DNA from: Bacteroidales bacterium
GTDB taxonomy: Bacteria > Bacteroidota > Bacteroidia > Bacteroidales > UBA3824
Direction: 5' to 3'
NCBI GenBank assembly: GCA_017530465.1
Contig: JAFXMJ010000279.1
Coordinates: forward strand, 1-13,692
Length of the DNA: 13,692 nucleotides
Shown: piece after piece, positions 1 to 7,819 of the stretch
Layout: every line of letters starts with the position of its first letter
Numbering within the stretch: the stretch's first letter is position 1
Made by a program: the position numbers and the translations under genes
Notes under the pieces: model-generated
What the model was told of the DNA's origin: nothing
The model's input: only the letters and a program-made list of their open reading frames with translations
Databases searched by the model: none

Positions 1-146
1 CAAGGCTCACGGACAAAGGTACTGATTTCGATTTTCATGCCACACTTTTTGGCGTAACAGCCGGCGGACAGCATCTCAAGGCTCTTGTTGAGTTAGGATT
101 TGGCAGTTGTGGCTTAATACAAGCGGGTGTGGTTTATGAATTCTGA
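1..146 (+). CDS. C-terminal end of a probable outer-membrane beta-barrel protein (partial)
   Basis: An open frame enters from the left edge (codons begin at base 3) and stops at TGA 144-146, giving about 47 residues. The last part reads as two alternating polar/hydrophobic strands joined by a short turn (LKALVELGFGS, then GLIQAGVVYEF) and ends in an aromatic residue. That is the usual signature of the final hairpin of a Bacteroidota outer-membrane beta-barrel. The family cannot be named from such a short tail, and a cytosolic protein is not excluded. A strong hairpin terminator begins about 19 bases after the stop, so this is the last gene of its transcript. Confidence 0.5.
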   Translation, partial: RLTDKGTDFDFHATLFGVTAGGQHLKALVELGFGSCGLIQAGVVYEF

Positions 147-164
147 CACAATCTCTGATGCAAA

Positions 165-206
165 AAAAATTACCGAAAATTTATATGAAAATTTTCGGTA
201 ATTTTT
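165..206. terminator. Bidirectional intrinsic terminator, perfect 18-bp stem
   Basis: Bases 165-182 and 189-206 are perfect inverted repeats around a 6-base loop (183-188). The core is TTACCGAAAATTT, with an A-run at the left foot and a T-run at the right foot. It therefore has a U-tract in both directions. It lies just after the + strand stop at 146 and about 40 bases beyond the - strand stop at 246, so it likely ends both convergent transcripts. Confidence 0.9.
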
Positions 207-245
207 ATTTATAATGACCCGTGCCGCAAGGCGCGGAATCTTAGC

Positions 246-926
246 TTATTTTCCTGCCACTGCCTGTGTAGCGTTGATGATATTGAGCACGTCGGTGAGG
301 TTGTTTTTCTCATTGGCGGTGAGGTTTTTGGCTGCTTCGCCATTGAGCATACCGGAGATTGTGCCAGCCCTCGATGTCAATTGTCCGAGGAGGTCGCCGA
401 GTCCGCCGCCAGAAGTCTGCTGCTGCTGACCGCCGCCCATCATGCCACCAAGCACGCTGCCAAGCACATCGCCCATACCGCCGCCAGATTGCTGCTGAGG
501 CTGACGCTGTTGCTGACCGCCGCCCATCATACCGCCGAGCACGCTGCCAAGCACATCGCCCATACCGCCGCCAGTCTGTTGCTGGGTCTGCTGCTTGCCC
601 ATCTGCGATGCCACCATGCCACCGAGCACGCTGCCAAGCACGTCGCCCATACCGCCACCAGACTGCTGTGTCTGCTGCTGTTGCTGCTGTCCGCCGCCCA
701 TCATGCCGCCGAGCATACCGCCAAGCGAGCCACTGCCAAGCGCACTGCCGAGGATGGAGCCAAGTCCGCCGCCTGCGGTATTGTTGTTGTTGCCACCCAT
801 AAAGATGCTTGCCATACTGATGATGGACGAGAGGTCGATGCCCGAGTTCTGAACCGATGTATTAGGTTTTTTGATAACCACGTCGGCGAGCGAGATCACC
901 GTTTTGAGAATTGATGAAAGATCCAT
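246..926 (-). CDS. Gly/Gln/Met-rich tandem-repeat protein, DUF937/YidB-like composition
   Basis: A 226-residue protein with no signal peptide and no clear membrane helix in its N-terminus (MDLSSILKTVISLADVVIKK). The middle is low complexity. The unit GGGMGDVLGSVLGGM occurs at residues 90-104, 119-133 and 148-162, exactly 29 residues apart, separated by Gln-rich linkers (QQQQQQTQQ and similar). Related copies sit at 52-75 and 173-183. The C-terminus (about 184-226) is non-repetitive and helical (NLTANEKNNLTDVLNIINATQ). The GGGLGDLLGQL pattern resembles glycine-rich stretches of the DUF937 (YidB-like) family, but that is recollection of composition, not a domain match. The gene follows rsmE on the same strand after a 157-base gap, where I see no convincing promoter. 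Function unknown. Shadow frames across the repeats are long only because of the repeat composition. Confidence 0.8.
   Translation of the reverse strand: MDLSSILKTVISLADVVIKKPNTSVQNSGIDLSSIISMASIFMGGNNNNTAGGGLGSILGSALGSGSLGGMLGGMMGGGQQQQQQTQQSGGGMGDVLGSVLGGMVASQMGKQQTQQQTGGGMGDVLGSVLGGMMGGGQQQRQPQQQSGGGMGDVLGSVLGGMMGGGQQQQTSGGGLGDLLGQLTSRAGTISGMLNGEAAKNLTANEKNNLTDVLNIINATQAVAGK
441..659 (-). repeat. Three 45-bp coding repeats at an 87-bp period
   Basis: Bases 441-485, 528-572 and 615-659 encode the same 15-residue unit (GGGMGDVLGSVLGGM on the - strand) with only a few synonymous differences. The spacing is exactly 87 bp. The Gln-rich linkers between units vary more. Such near-identical coding repeats are prone to change copy number by slippage or recombination. 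Confidence 0.85.
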
Positions 927-1024
927 ATTTGCTATTTTTAATTAGTTTTTGAATTGTTCGTTATGTATTACGCCCCTAATTTATTCATAAAAATCGAAAA
1001 TGCAAATATTTTTTGTATTTTTTT

Positions 1025-1114
1025 TCACTTTTCTTCGTTATAGTACGAATAGTCAATGCCTTTCATCAAAAACTCGCCATCGTCTAAGCGAACCTCTCCG
1101 CCAAAAACGCGCAT
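1025..1114 (-). CDS. Possible 29-residue small ORF overlapping the 3' end of rsmE
   Basis: On the - strand an ATG at 1112-1114 opens a 29-codon frame ending at TGA 1025-1027. It overlaps the last 31 bases of rsmE in another frame. The product begins MRVFGGEVRLDDGEFLMKG and ends YSYYNEEK, with ordinary amino-acid composition and codon use, unlike a random AT-rich frame. No ribosome-binding site is evident, and translational coupling to rsmE would be needed. It could equally be chance. No family recognised. Confidence 0.2.
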   Translation of the reverse strand: MRVFGGEVRLDDGEFLMKGIDYSYYNEEK

Positions 1115-1809
1115 ACAGCCACACCGGCGGTCTCGGTTCTGAGCCGCGTATTGCCGAGGGACGTGGGACGATAGCCGTTGGCAAGGGCGAGGGCTATCTC
1201 ATTGTCGCTGAAATCGCCCTCTGGGCCTATCAACGTGCAAAAATCATTGAACCCTGCGGCGTTTTGGGAGAAAAACTTCTTTTCCTGCGGCTCGCAGTGC
1301 GCTATCATCTTGCACTCTGATTTGCAATTGGTTATGAAATCCTTATACGGCGTCAGTTCATTGACTACTGGCATTATGACATTGCCGCTCTGCTTGACCG
1401 CCGAGACCACAATCTTTTGCAAGCGGTCTATCTTCAATACCTTGCGCTCGCTGTGTTCGCAGAGCAACGGCGTTATCTCGTTGATGCCAAACTCGACGGC
1501 TTTTTCTACGAACCACTCAAAACGGTCGATGTTTTTGGTAGGGGCAATGGCTACGTGATTGCGGTACGGACGGATGTAAACGTCTGACAAAATGGATGTT
1601 ATCGTTGCACCGCAACATTTTTTGTCGCAGAGATTAAGCTCCGCGTCATATATGTGTCCGCAGCCGTCTATCACCGATATAATCTCGCCGGGGCGAAGGC
1701 GCAACACCTTGGCACAGTGTGCGCTCTCGTCCTCGTCGAGGTAAATCTGCTGTCCCACGACGGCATAGCGGGCGTCGGGGACGTAAAAGAGATGGGCGTT
1801 TTCTTTCAT
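1084..1809 (-). CDS. rsmE: 16S rRNA (uracil(1498)-N(3))-methyltransferase RsmE
   Basis: RsmE uses S-adenosylmethionine to methylate N3 of U1498 in 16S rRNA in the cytoplasm. The 241-residue product shows the family in order: an N-terminal PUA-like part with HCAKVLRLRPGE (residues 31-42), then a SPOUT (trefoil-knot) methyltransferase domain. The latter has KNIDRFEWFVEKAVE (92-106), KQSGN (139-143), the SAM-binding knot motif LIGPEGDFS (193-201) and LGNTRLRTETA (218-228). Length is normal for the family. I chose the ATG at 1807-1809, giving MKENAHLFYVPD, because RsmE proteins usually start just before the HLFYV-like strand. An upstream TTG at 1831-1833 would add eight unlikely residues and overlap the preceding gene. 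With the ATG, the gap to the large exported-protein gene is 13 bases, so the two are probably co-transcribed. Confidence 0.95.
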   Translation of the reverse strand: MKENAHLFYVPDARYAVVGQQIYLDEDESAHCAKVLRLRPGEIISVIDGCGHIYDAELNLCDKKCCGATITSILSDVYIRPYRNHVAIAPTKNIDRFEWFVEKAVEFGINEITPLLCEHSERKVLKIDRLQKIVVSAVKQSGNVIMPVVNELTPYKDFITNCKSECKMIAHCEPQEKKFFSQNAAGFNDFCTLIGPEGDFSDNEIALALANGYRPTSLGNTRLRTETAGVAVCAFLAERFA

Positions 1810-1822
1810 TACCAACTGATGA

Positions 1823-4800
1823 TTAATCGTCAATGTAATCCTGCTCCTCTTCGTCGTCAGCGGCAGGGGCTACTTCGCCTTGCTGCTGCTCCACATGCTG
1901 AGGCTCTTCCTGCTTCTTCTGAGGCTCTTGCTTCTGAGGCTGTTGCTGCTCATGGCTGTCGTCCATTGGCGTGGGGTCGTCCTCAAGGATGAAGTCGTTG
2001 TCGTCGTCCTTATTGTCGGCGGGCGTTGTATCGTCGGTGTCGCCGCCGGAAGGATTGTCGTCGGAATCGATGTCGCTATTGATATTTTTCATATCGTCGG
2101 CGTCATCCACAATGGGAATAGTGCCATTGAAGGAACGGATGAACTTGTTTTTGTTTTCGTCCGCACCAAGCACAAACTGGTACTCGTTTTTATCAACTTT
2201 CGTCACACGGTCTTTTTCCTTGGTGTTGACAATCTTGTTGTTGAAGTCGTCGTCGTTGGACGAAAGGCAATACATAAATCCCGCCTTATAATTAAAGTAG
2301 TACCAACGTTGCGGAGTCGGCTGGAGGAAGATGCTTATCTGGTCGCCCTTCTTCTCATTGCGGATAATCTCCACGTAGCCCTTCATATATTTGGCTACAG
2401 GTGTACCGCCAATGAAACCAACACCGATGTCGCCGCTCGAACGGTACGACAATGTGGCTGTATCGTAGTACATCTGCACGTCGCTCAGGACGATAGTCTT
2501 ATTGAGACCGTTGGGCGTCTTGCCGAGGTCGCCAGAGAGTTCGTAGTTTTTCAATAGAGCCTGCACGGTATCGTTGCCAAGCACGTACTCCATACGGCGG
2601 CGTATCTTGCGTTCATTCATGAATACCGGCGCAAGGTTCACCACGTCGTTCACTTCCTCGGTCATCGACTTGATGACATCGGCACGTATCGGGAAATTGA
2701 TGGTCATAAACATCGCGCCCGAAATCGTCTTCTTGTCCCTATTGTGATAAAATTCGCCCGACGTAACAAGCTGCACGGGGTTCATATCGACATTGGTGGT
2801 GATAGTACCCTCACCATATACATTGCACAGGTTGCTCTGGAACACCATATAATTGGCGGCATAGCTGCTGTCGCGCAGACGGCGCGGCGTTGCCTCGCGA
2901 TATTCCTTGGTCTTGGTGTCGTAGGTGAGACCACGGTTGACAGCGAGCACCTCCTTGTCGGTGACATTGTGCTTGTGTCCCATAAAGATAGAATAGAGAT
3001 CCTGATTCTTTTCGTCGTAGAAGAATCCGGTGTAGAGACGACGTCGTTTCTGGTCGGCAACCTTCTCCGAAATCGGGAACAAGATGGAGTCAGGATTGAT
3101 AGTACCCTCGAAGATGAACGGCATAATGGTGGAATCGCAATCCTGCTGGATGATGGCGTATCCATTGAACTTGATACCCGGCGTAGCACCGTTGAAGGAG
3201 TATTTGCCATCAAACTTAAACTGCGGGCTTATGAAGAAGTTTTGCTCCTCGGGCACATTACCAATACCGAATGAAACGCGCACCTTCGGAGCCTTGGCAG
3301 CGGTGTCGAGCTTTATCATACGGATTTCCATGGAATCGAGGTCGAGGTAAGCCTTTTCCTTGTTGTAGTTTTGATACTCATACTGGCCACCAATCGCCTT
3401 GAAATAACGCTTGTCCCTGAGCTTGACCGAGGTCTTGACGACGCGGTGGATGAGGGTGTCGAGGTTTGCGGTGATGACAGCGTCGTCGAAACGGTCGATG
3501 TCGCCGCCACGGTTGATTCTGATGACTCCCGACGGCTTTATCTTGGCGTCCACCACCCTGATGATGCCCGGCTCGTGGACGTTGATGACATCCTCCCTGT
3601 TGGCAAATGTGGTGTAGAGCGCGTCGTAACGGAGCGAGTCCTTGTGGCTAATCATTGTAGCACCGGCGAGCAGAGCCTTGGGCGAAGCCTTGTCCCTTCT
3701 CATCTTGCGGTATTCAGGGGTGGAGCGGGTGATGCGGCTCTCGTCGTAATTGGTGAGCTTGTCGCCAAAGCGGTACGACCTCTCGGCTACCGTCCACTCA
3801 AAAAATTCTGTCCTCTGCGAGTACCTGTGGTGCGGGAAATGCACCCGCGCCGAGTCGCCCGAGACCACAAACTGCGCACGGTCAACATTGAGGTCACACT
3901 TGACGTCGTAACGGTCGGTGTAGAAGTATCCAGTGGAATCTCCAGGCGTGGAGTAGTCAAAATTGCAGAACACAGTACTGTCGGCGTCAAACGAAGAATT
4001 CTTGAACAGCATCTTGTCGGAGAAGAACGCCGCGTCGGAATATAGCAATTCGCCCTGCGCCTTCATACTCTTGGGCGAGTAGTCGATATTGCCATTGAAG
4101 GCGAGCTGCTTGTCGAATACGGAGAGTGCAGTATCACTAGTATATATAGCAAAATTGTCCTTGTGCGGATACCAGAGGATGTCGCAAGAATCTGACGTCA
4201 CTCTCGGATATTCAGCCTCGACATCCTTGGTGGATGATATTTGAGAAATGGTGACAGGGTCTATCTTCAATGTGTGACACGTGCCGACCACTGAGTCGGG
4301 ATAGAATGTGAAATGCTGGCTCTCAGCAGTGGCGGTCAGGTATTCGATTTTGCCGCTGCCACCAAGGCCCGAGCCATTGAGGGCGACATCTTGGTAATAA
4401 CGACCTTTGCCGCCATAGACTGGCTTGCCTTCCCCTGGCGTGGGGATGTCGAATCCGAGCGACAAGTCCTGCTGCACCGTAAGGGTAACGTCCATATCGT
4501 CAAAAATACCCGACACGAAATCACCCTTAGCCTGTACGCCGTTGAGTTTCAAGAAATTGAGACTATCAAGCCTAAACGGTGTCACCTTCATGTGGAACTT
4601 GTCGCGGGAGTAGCTTTCGGAAATCAGCTTGTCATAATACACATACGCTGTATCGCTCGTGATGATTCTTGGAAATTCGTCGTAGGTCTTGCGTCCCGAC
4701 TTATTGTTGATAGAATCGAGGTAAAGCACGCCCTTGACATTCTCAAGCACCGAGTGCACGGAATCAATTTCATTTTTCTTGGTCTTTTCGTTGTAATTGA

Positions 4801-6712
4801 CGGTAAGCATCGCCATAGAGTCGCACTGCGGGATGTCGATGCGAAATTTGTCGTAATCAAACTTGAAGTTGTCGCCATAAAAATCCGCGAGACCCGCCTG
4901 AATCTTGCCCCTAAGCTCCATTGCAAGATGCCTGTGGACTGTGATGGAGCTATCCGGCACAGCCTTCACCATACGCTCCGGGCTGAGGTCGAAAGGCCGC
5001 GCACCAAATATTTCCATATCGTAGGTCTTGAGGTTGATGATGGCGTTGATGCCATTTTTGCCAACAGACGAAACGATGGAAATACCGTCGTAGTCCTTCT
5101 TGCCGCTGTGCGCGCCGAGGTAGTCGTGCATCTTCTGGGCTATATGCGCGCCACGGGTATTGACGTCGTACTCCACAAAACCGTCGTAAGAAAGTTTCAT
5201 AAGCATCTGGTGTACCTGGATCTCGGAGAACACAAGGCCTTCCTCCTTGTTGAGGTACTTCTGAAACTCCTTGGCGGTAAACTTGTCGGACATCTTCACC
5301 CTCATAAAGTCGCGCAACGCAATGAGCGGATGCACCTTGTCCATACCCTGCAACTGATTGTAACGCTGCGAAGAATAGTGGTCGATGGACTCGAATACGG
5401 CATAATCGTAAGGCGCGGCGGGACGTGTGCAGAGATATATGGCGGTGTCGCTGCGCGTCCATTCCAATTGATTGACATCTATCTCAAAATGGTGGTAGGT
5501 GTCCCTGTAACGGGCGTTTTCCATACCGGAATTGCCCTTGAAGAGGATGAGTTTTTCGGCTTCGGAATCATATTTGAGCTTGACGCCCTTGTGTGTGATG
5601 CGTCCAGTGTCGGGCCCCATCTGCATAGTGATATTTGCGGACTGCGCCTCAAGTTTTTTGAGACCAAACACGAATGCATTGGATTCTGCGGTGAGGAGGG
5701 GCTTGTCGTTGTACTTAAAGACAAGTTTGGCGTATTTCGCGCTGTCATTGACCTCGCCCTGGAAAAGCACGCCATTCTGCGCGTAACCGCCCACATAATC
5801 GATGCCATCCGCGAGGTTGGGTATCTGGATGTCGGTGTTGTAGCTCGAAAACTGCGGATACCTGGCCTTCTCCCCAATTCCGTTTGCCACAAGTTTGTCG
5901 CGGTATGAGCCTTTGATTGACTTTTTGAAATATTTGATATTGGAAAATTCGACGTTCTCCGCCTCAAACTCAGCTCTCTTGGTCTCAATCTCGTAATCCT
6001 TCAACGTGGCATACACGCTGTCGGCGGAGAGATTGCCGCGCCGCCAATCGACCTTGCCGCCCTTGCCCTTCCAAATACGGTCGTTGTAGCTATATGTGCC
6101 AGACGTACCGTAGATTACGAGCGAGCTGTCCTGACGCATCTTGCATCGGATGTCGGTATTGTCGGTCTTGACCACGATATCTTTTTCACCATCAACAGTC
6201 TCCACTGTCATCTTGAAACTGGGCGATGTCATATACCACGACTTCGACGACGAAACCTCTAGACTGTTGGTGGAAAGCAAATCAGCCACAAAAACAGCCA
6301 CGTCATTGATTTTGGACATCGAGACCTGCGGATTGTTGAGCATTTCGAGCATATATTCAGCCCAGGGCATAAATTCGCCGAGGTTTCCCTTGTCCCAAAA
6401 ACCATTCAACACCCTGACGAGATTGTGCATGTGGGGCGTCGGAGTGGCGCGTTTCTGGATGTAACTGTTCATAAGGATTACGATTTCGGCGCGGTACTCG
6501 TCCGAAATCTTGTGCTGCACCAGCTTTTCGGTAAACTTCTTGACGTCCGCCTTCATCTCCTCGTTTTTGGACGAGCGGACGCCCATATAATCTTCAAGTT
6601 CTTTGGGAAGCTGCTCCGAGTCCGGCAGCAACGCCTTTATCTGCGCCGACGACATCGTAGCAGTCGCCAGCATTATCAGCATTAGCAATAATAACTTCGT
6701 GGTTGTTTTCAT
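1823..6712 (-). CDS. Very large exported protein of unknown function (Bacteroidota), acidic/Gln-rich tail
   Basis: A 1629-residue protein. It starts with a typical Sec signal peptide (KTTTKLLLLMLIMLATATMSSA, probable cleavage after SSA at residue 23, leaving Gln24). There is no lipobox Cys and no further obvious membrane helix. Residues about 30-150 look helical. From about 150 to 1500 the sequence is strand-rich with repeated short motifs such as DSxxxxYGxxG, SDTAIYL and FYPDSVVG. This is compatible with an elongated beta structure of a periplasmic or outer-membrane-facing protein. A resemblance to OstA/TamB-like architecture is my inference only, and no catalytic motif is seen. The last ~94 residues (from about 1536) are disordered: first Asp-rich, then Gln/Glu/Pro/Lys-rich, ending DDEEEQDYIDD. 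It is the first gene of an apparent operon with rsmE, behind a clear promoter at 6750-6781. G/C-rich third positions explain the long antisense frames over it. Confidence 0.9.
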   Translation of the reverse strand: MKTTTKLLLLMLIMLATATMSSAQIKALLPDSEQLPKELEDYMGVRSSKNEEMKADVKKFTEKLVQHKISDEYRAEIVILMNSYIQKRATPTPHMHNLVRVLNGFWDKGNLGEFMPWAEYMLEMLNNPQVSMSKINDVAVFVADLLSTNSLEVSSSKSWYMTSPSFKMTVETVDGEKDIVVKTDNTDIRCKMRQDSSLVIYGTSGTYSYNDRIWKGKGGKVDWRRGNLSADSVYATLKDYEIETKRAEFEAENVEFSNIKYFKKSIKGSYRDKLVANGIGEKARYPQFSSYNTDIQIPNLADGIDYVGGYAQNGVLFQGEVNDSAKYAKLVFKYNDKPLLTAESNAFVFGLKKLEAQSANITMQMGPDTGRITHKGVKLKYDSEAEKLILFKGNSGMENARYRDTYHHFEIDVNQLEWTRSDTAIYLCTRPAAPYDYAVFESIDHYSSQRYNQLQGMDKVHPLIALRDFMRVKMSDKFTAKEFQKYLNKEEGLVFSEIQVHQMLMKLSYDGFVEYDVNTRGAHIAQKMHDYLGAHSGKKDYDGISIVSSVGKNGINAIINLKTYDMEIFGARPFDLSPERMVKAVPDSSITVHRHLAMELRGKIQAGLADFYGDNFKFDYDKFRIDIPQCDSMAMLTVNYNEKTKKNEIDSVHSVLENVKGVLYLDSINNKSGRKTYDEFPRIITSDTAYVYYDKLISESYSRDKFHMKVTPFRLDSLNFLKLNGVQAKGDFVSGIFDDMDVTLTVQQDLSLGFDIPTPGEGKPVYGGKGRYYQDVALNGSGLGGSGKIEYLTATAESQHFTFYPDSVVGTCHTLKIDPVTISQISSTKDVEAEYPRVTSDSCDILWYPHKDNFAIYTSDTALSVFDKQLAFNGNIDYSPKSMKAQGELLYSDAAFFSDKMLFKNSSFDADSTVFCNFDYSTPGDSTGYFYTDRYDVKCDLNVDRAQFVVSGDSARVHFPHHRYSQRTEFFEWTVAERSYRFGDKLTNYDESRITRSTPEYRKMRRDKASPKALLAGATMISHKDSLRYDALYTTFANREDVINVHEPGIIRVVDAKIKPSGVIRINRGGDIDRFDDAVITANLDTLIHRVVKTSVKLRDKRYFKAIGGQYEYQNYNKEKAYLDLDSMEIRMIKLDTAAKAPKVRVSFGIGNVPEEQNFFISPQFKFDGKYSFNGATPGIKFNGYAIIQQDCDSTIMPFIFEGTINPDSILFPISEKVADQKRRRLYTGFFYDEKNQDLYSIFMGHKHNVTDKEVLAVNRGLTYDTKTKEYREATPRRLRDSSYAANYMVFQSNLCNVYGEGTITTNVDMNPVQLVTSGEFYHNRDKKTISGAMFMTINFPIRADVIKSMTEEVNDVVNLAPVFMNERKIRRRMEYVLGNDTVQALLKNYELSGDLGKTPNGLNKTIVLSDVQMYYDTATLSYRSSGDIGVGFIGGTPVAKYMKGYVEIIRNEKKGDQISIFLQPTPQRWYYFNYKAGFMYCLSSNDDDFNNKIVNTKEKDRVTKVDKNEYQFVLGADENKNKFIRSFNGTIPIVDDADDMKNINSDIDSDDNPSGGDTDDTTPADNKDDDNDFILEDDPTPMDDSHEQQQPQKQEPQKKQEEPQHVEQQQGEVAPAADDEEEQDYIDD

Positions 6713-6749
6713 CTTTGGTAAGTTTGGTTTTTGTTATGATACAACGCCC

Positions 6750-6781
6750 CAAAGATACGAAAAAATGTGCATAGCCACAAA
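6750..6781 (-). promoter_or_regulatory. Promoter of the large exported-protein gene (Bacteroidota type)
   Basis: On the - strand TTTG (6778-6781) is followed after 20 bases by TATCTTTG (6750-6757). This is a full match to the Bacteroidota -33/-7 pattern. The start codon at 6712 lies about 37 bases downstream of the -7 element, leaving a short leader. Confidence 0.85.
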
Positions 6782-6796
6782 AAATGTTATAATAAA

Positions 6797-6831
6797 AACA
6801 ATGCGCAAGCCATCACAGCCTGCGCATTGTT
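6797..6831 (-). terminator. Hairpin terminator oriented on the - strand, with no intact gene directly upstream
   Basis: AACAATGCGCAAGC (6797-6810) pairs with GCCTGCGCATTGTT (6818-6831) with one mismatch around a 7-base loop. Read on the - strand it is followed by TTTTTATTAT, a U-tract; on the + strand no T-run follows. It therefore terminates leftward transcripts. The nearest - strand gene to the right is the chemoreceptor remnant ending at 7820, beyond an intervening + strand gene. Confidence 0.75.
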
Positions 6832-6939
6832 GGTTGAATAAAAGAAAGACCTTCCCAAAAGTCTCGTTTTCAGTAAAACAACTCATCATGAGTCAATATT
6901 TAGAATCGAAACAAATAAATTATGTGTATATAGATTTTG

Positions 6940-6971
6940 TTTGTGCAGGCTTTTCTCTATATCTATTTTTA
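6940..6971 (+). promoter_or_regulatory. Promoter of the exported hypothetical gene
   Basis: TTTG (6940-6943), a 20-base spacer, then TATTTTTA (6964-6971), which matches TAnnTTTG at all but the last position. The ATG at 7009 is 38 bases further, a leader length like that of the other promoters in this window. Confidence 0.65.
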
Positions 6972-7008
6972 CGCTAAAATTAAAAATAAACAGTAACAAA
7001 AGAAAAAA

Positions 7009-7767
7009 ATGAAACACTTAAAGTTGTTATTTCTCATCATAATTCTTACCTTCTCAGTATCTGTTGTCGCACAGGCGCAGGTATCGTATGGTTATGACGA
7101 TGCTGGGAAACCGCACAAGCAAAACCATCACGCTGGAAACGACTTAGTTGCTCAAATCCGAAAGCAGTATGCATTCTTGGATAGTATGTCGTACAATAAT
7201 CTTTTGATTGACACATACAAACAGATGCAATATGACCGAATGAATATCCTCATAAACGGAAGCGACAACGAGGTTGTACGCCTATTATGCTTTGGGTACG
7301 AAGATGAAGATTCAGTAGAAATCCACAATGCAGCGGCATTATTTAAACAGTTTGCAAGAGTTGACACTGCATATTATGACAATCTGATAGAGCAATTTGT
7401 TGAAAAAGTTAATCGACCAAATCCATATTATGTCCTGAAACTGGAAGTGTCAAATGGAGAAGTCAATATTGACACTTCCGAACTAAAGTTTGATTTGATG
7501 TGGATTGACGAAGGAAGAGGTGCAAGTATTATTGTTGAGCCAGGACAAATCAATTATTATGACTGTTTTTTCCCTGCGCAAATGTCAAGCAAAAGAATAA
7601 AAAAGGCTATGCGTGCTGTTTTAAAAGAAAAACCTGATTATTTTTTGTCTTCCAACAAAATACCCGGCTTAATTTATGTTTCAAGAAATACTATATTCGT
7701 ATATTGCCTCTTTGATATGAAGAAATACGAACTAAAACACTATATAAGCAATAGATATAGTGAATAA
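7009..7767 (+). CDS. Small exported protein of unknown function
   Basis: A 252-residue protein with a clear signal peptide: KHLK, then a hydrophobic stretch to about residue 20, with a probable cleavage AQA before Gln24. There is no lipobox, so it is probably periplasmic. The mature part starts with a charged segment rich in Lys, His and Asn, followed by a helical region (about 40-135) and a strand-rich C-terminal half with many Tyr/Phe residues (for example INYYDCFFP, IPGLIYVSRNTIFVYCLFD). I recognise no family. The gene is more A/T-rich, especially at third positions, than the - strand genes to its left. It has its own promoter and lies between a leftward terminator and a broken leftward chemoreceptor gene. 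It faces that gene's end across 52 bases, a position that suggests late insertion. Confidence 0.8.
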   Translation: MKHLKLLFLIIILTFSVSVVAQAQVSYGYDDAGKPHKQNHHAGNDLVAQIRKQYAFLDSMSYNNLLIDTYKQMQYDRMNILINGSDNEVVRLLCFGYEDEDSVEIHNAAALFKQFARVDTAYYDNLIEQFVEKVNRPNPYYVLKLEVSNGEVNIDTSELKFDLMWIDEGRGASIIVEPGQINYYDCFFPAQMSSKRIKKAMRAVLKEKPDYFLSSNKIPGLIYVSRNTIFVYCLFDMKKYELKHYISNRYSE

Positions 7768-7819
7768 AATATCCTTCAATATTGACCCAAACACATCTGA
7801 AACTATTCTAATTCATCAT

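Noticed and set aside
441..659. CRISPR-like regular repeats at an 87-bp period
   Set aside because: The repeats are coding, lack palindromic repeat structure, and the intervening sequences are related Gln-rich linkers rather than unique spacers. No cas genes are present.
359..914. + strand frames of 147 and 177 codons over 359-914
   Set aside because: These are mirror frames of the Gly/Gln repeat gene. Their His/Ala/Cys-rich repetitive translations simply reflect the repeats on the other strand.
1810..1833. TTG start at 1833 for rsmE, overlapping the upstream stop
   Set aside because: The eight extra residues are not expected in RsmE, and the ATG at 1809 directly precedes the conserved HLFYVPD start.
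4313..5908. 531-codon + strand open frame opposite the large exported protein
   Set aside because: It is antisense to a gene with G/C-rich third positions, which removes stops from the opposite strand. The translation is Val/His/Arg-rich with no family features, and no start signals are visible.
6603..6977. + strand frame of 124 codons across the promoter region, including a 29-residue hydrophobic-ended tail from 6889
   Set aside because: It starts inside the antisense of the large gene's signal peptide, crosses a terminator and overlaps the promoter at 6940-6971. Composition is that of non-coding AT-rich DNA.
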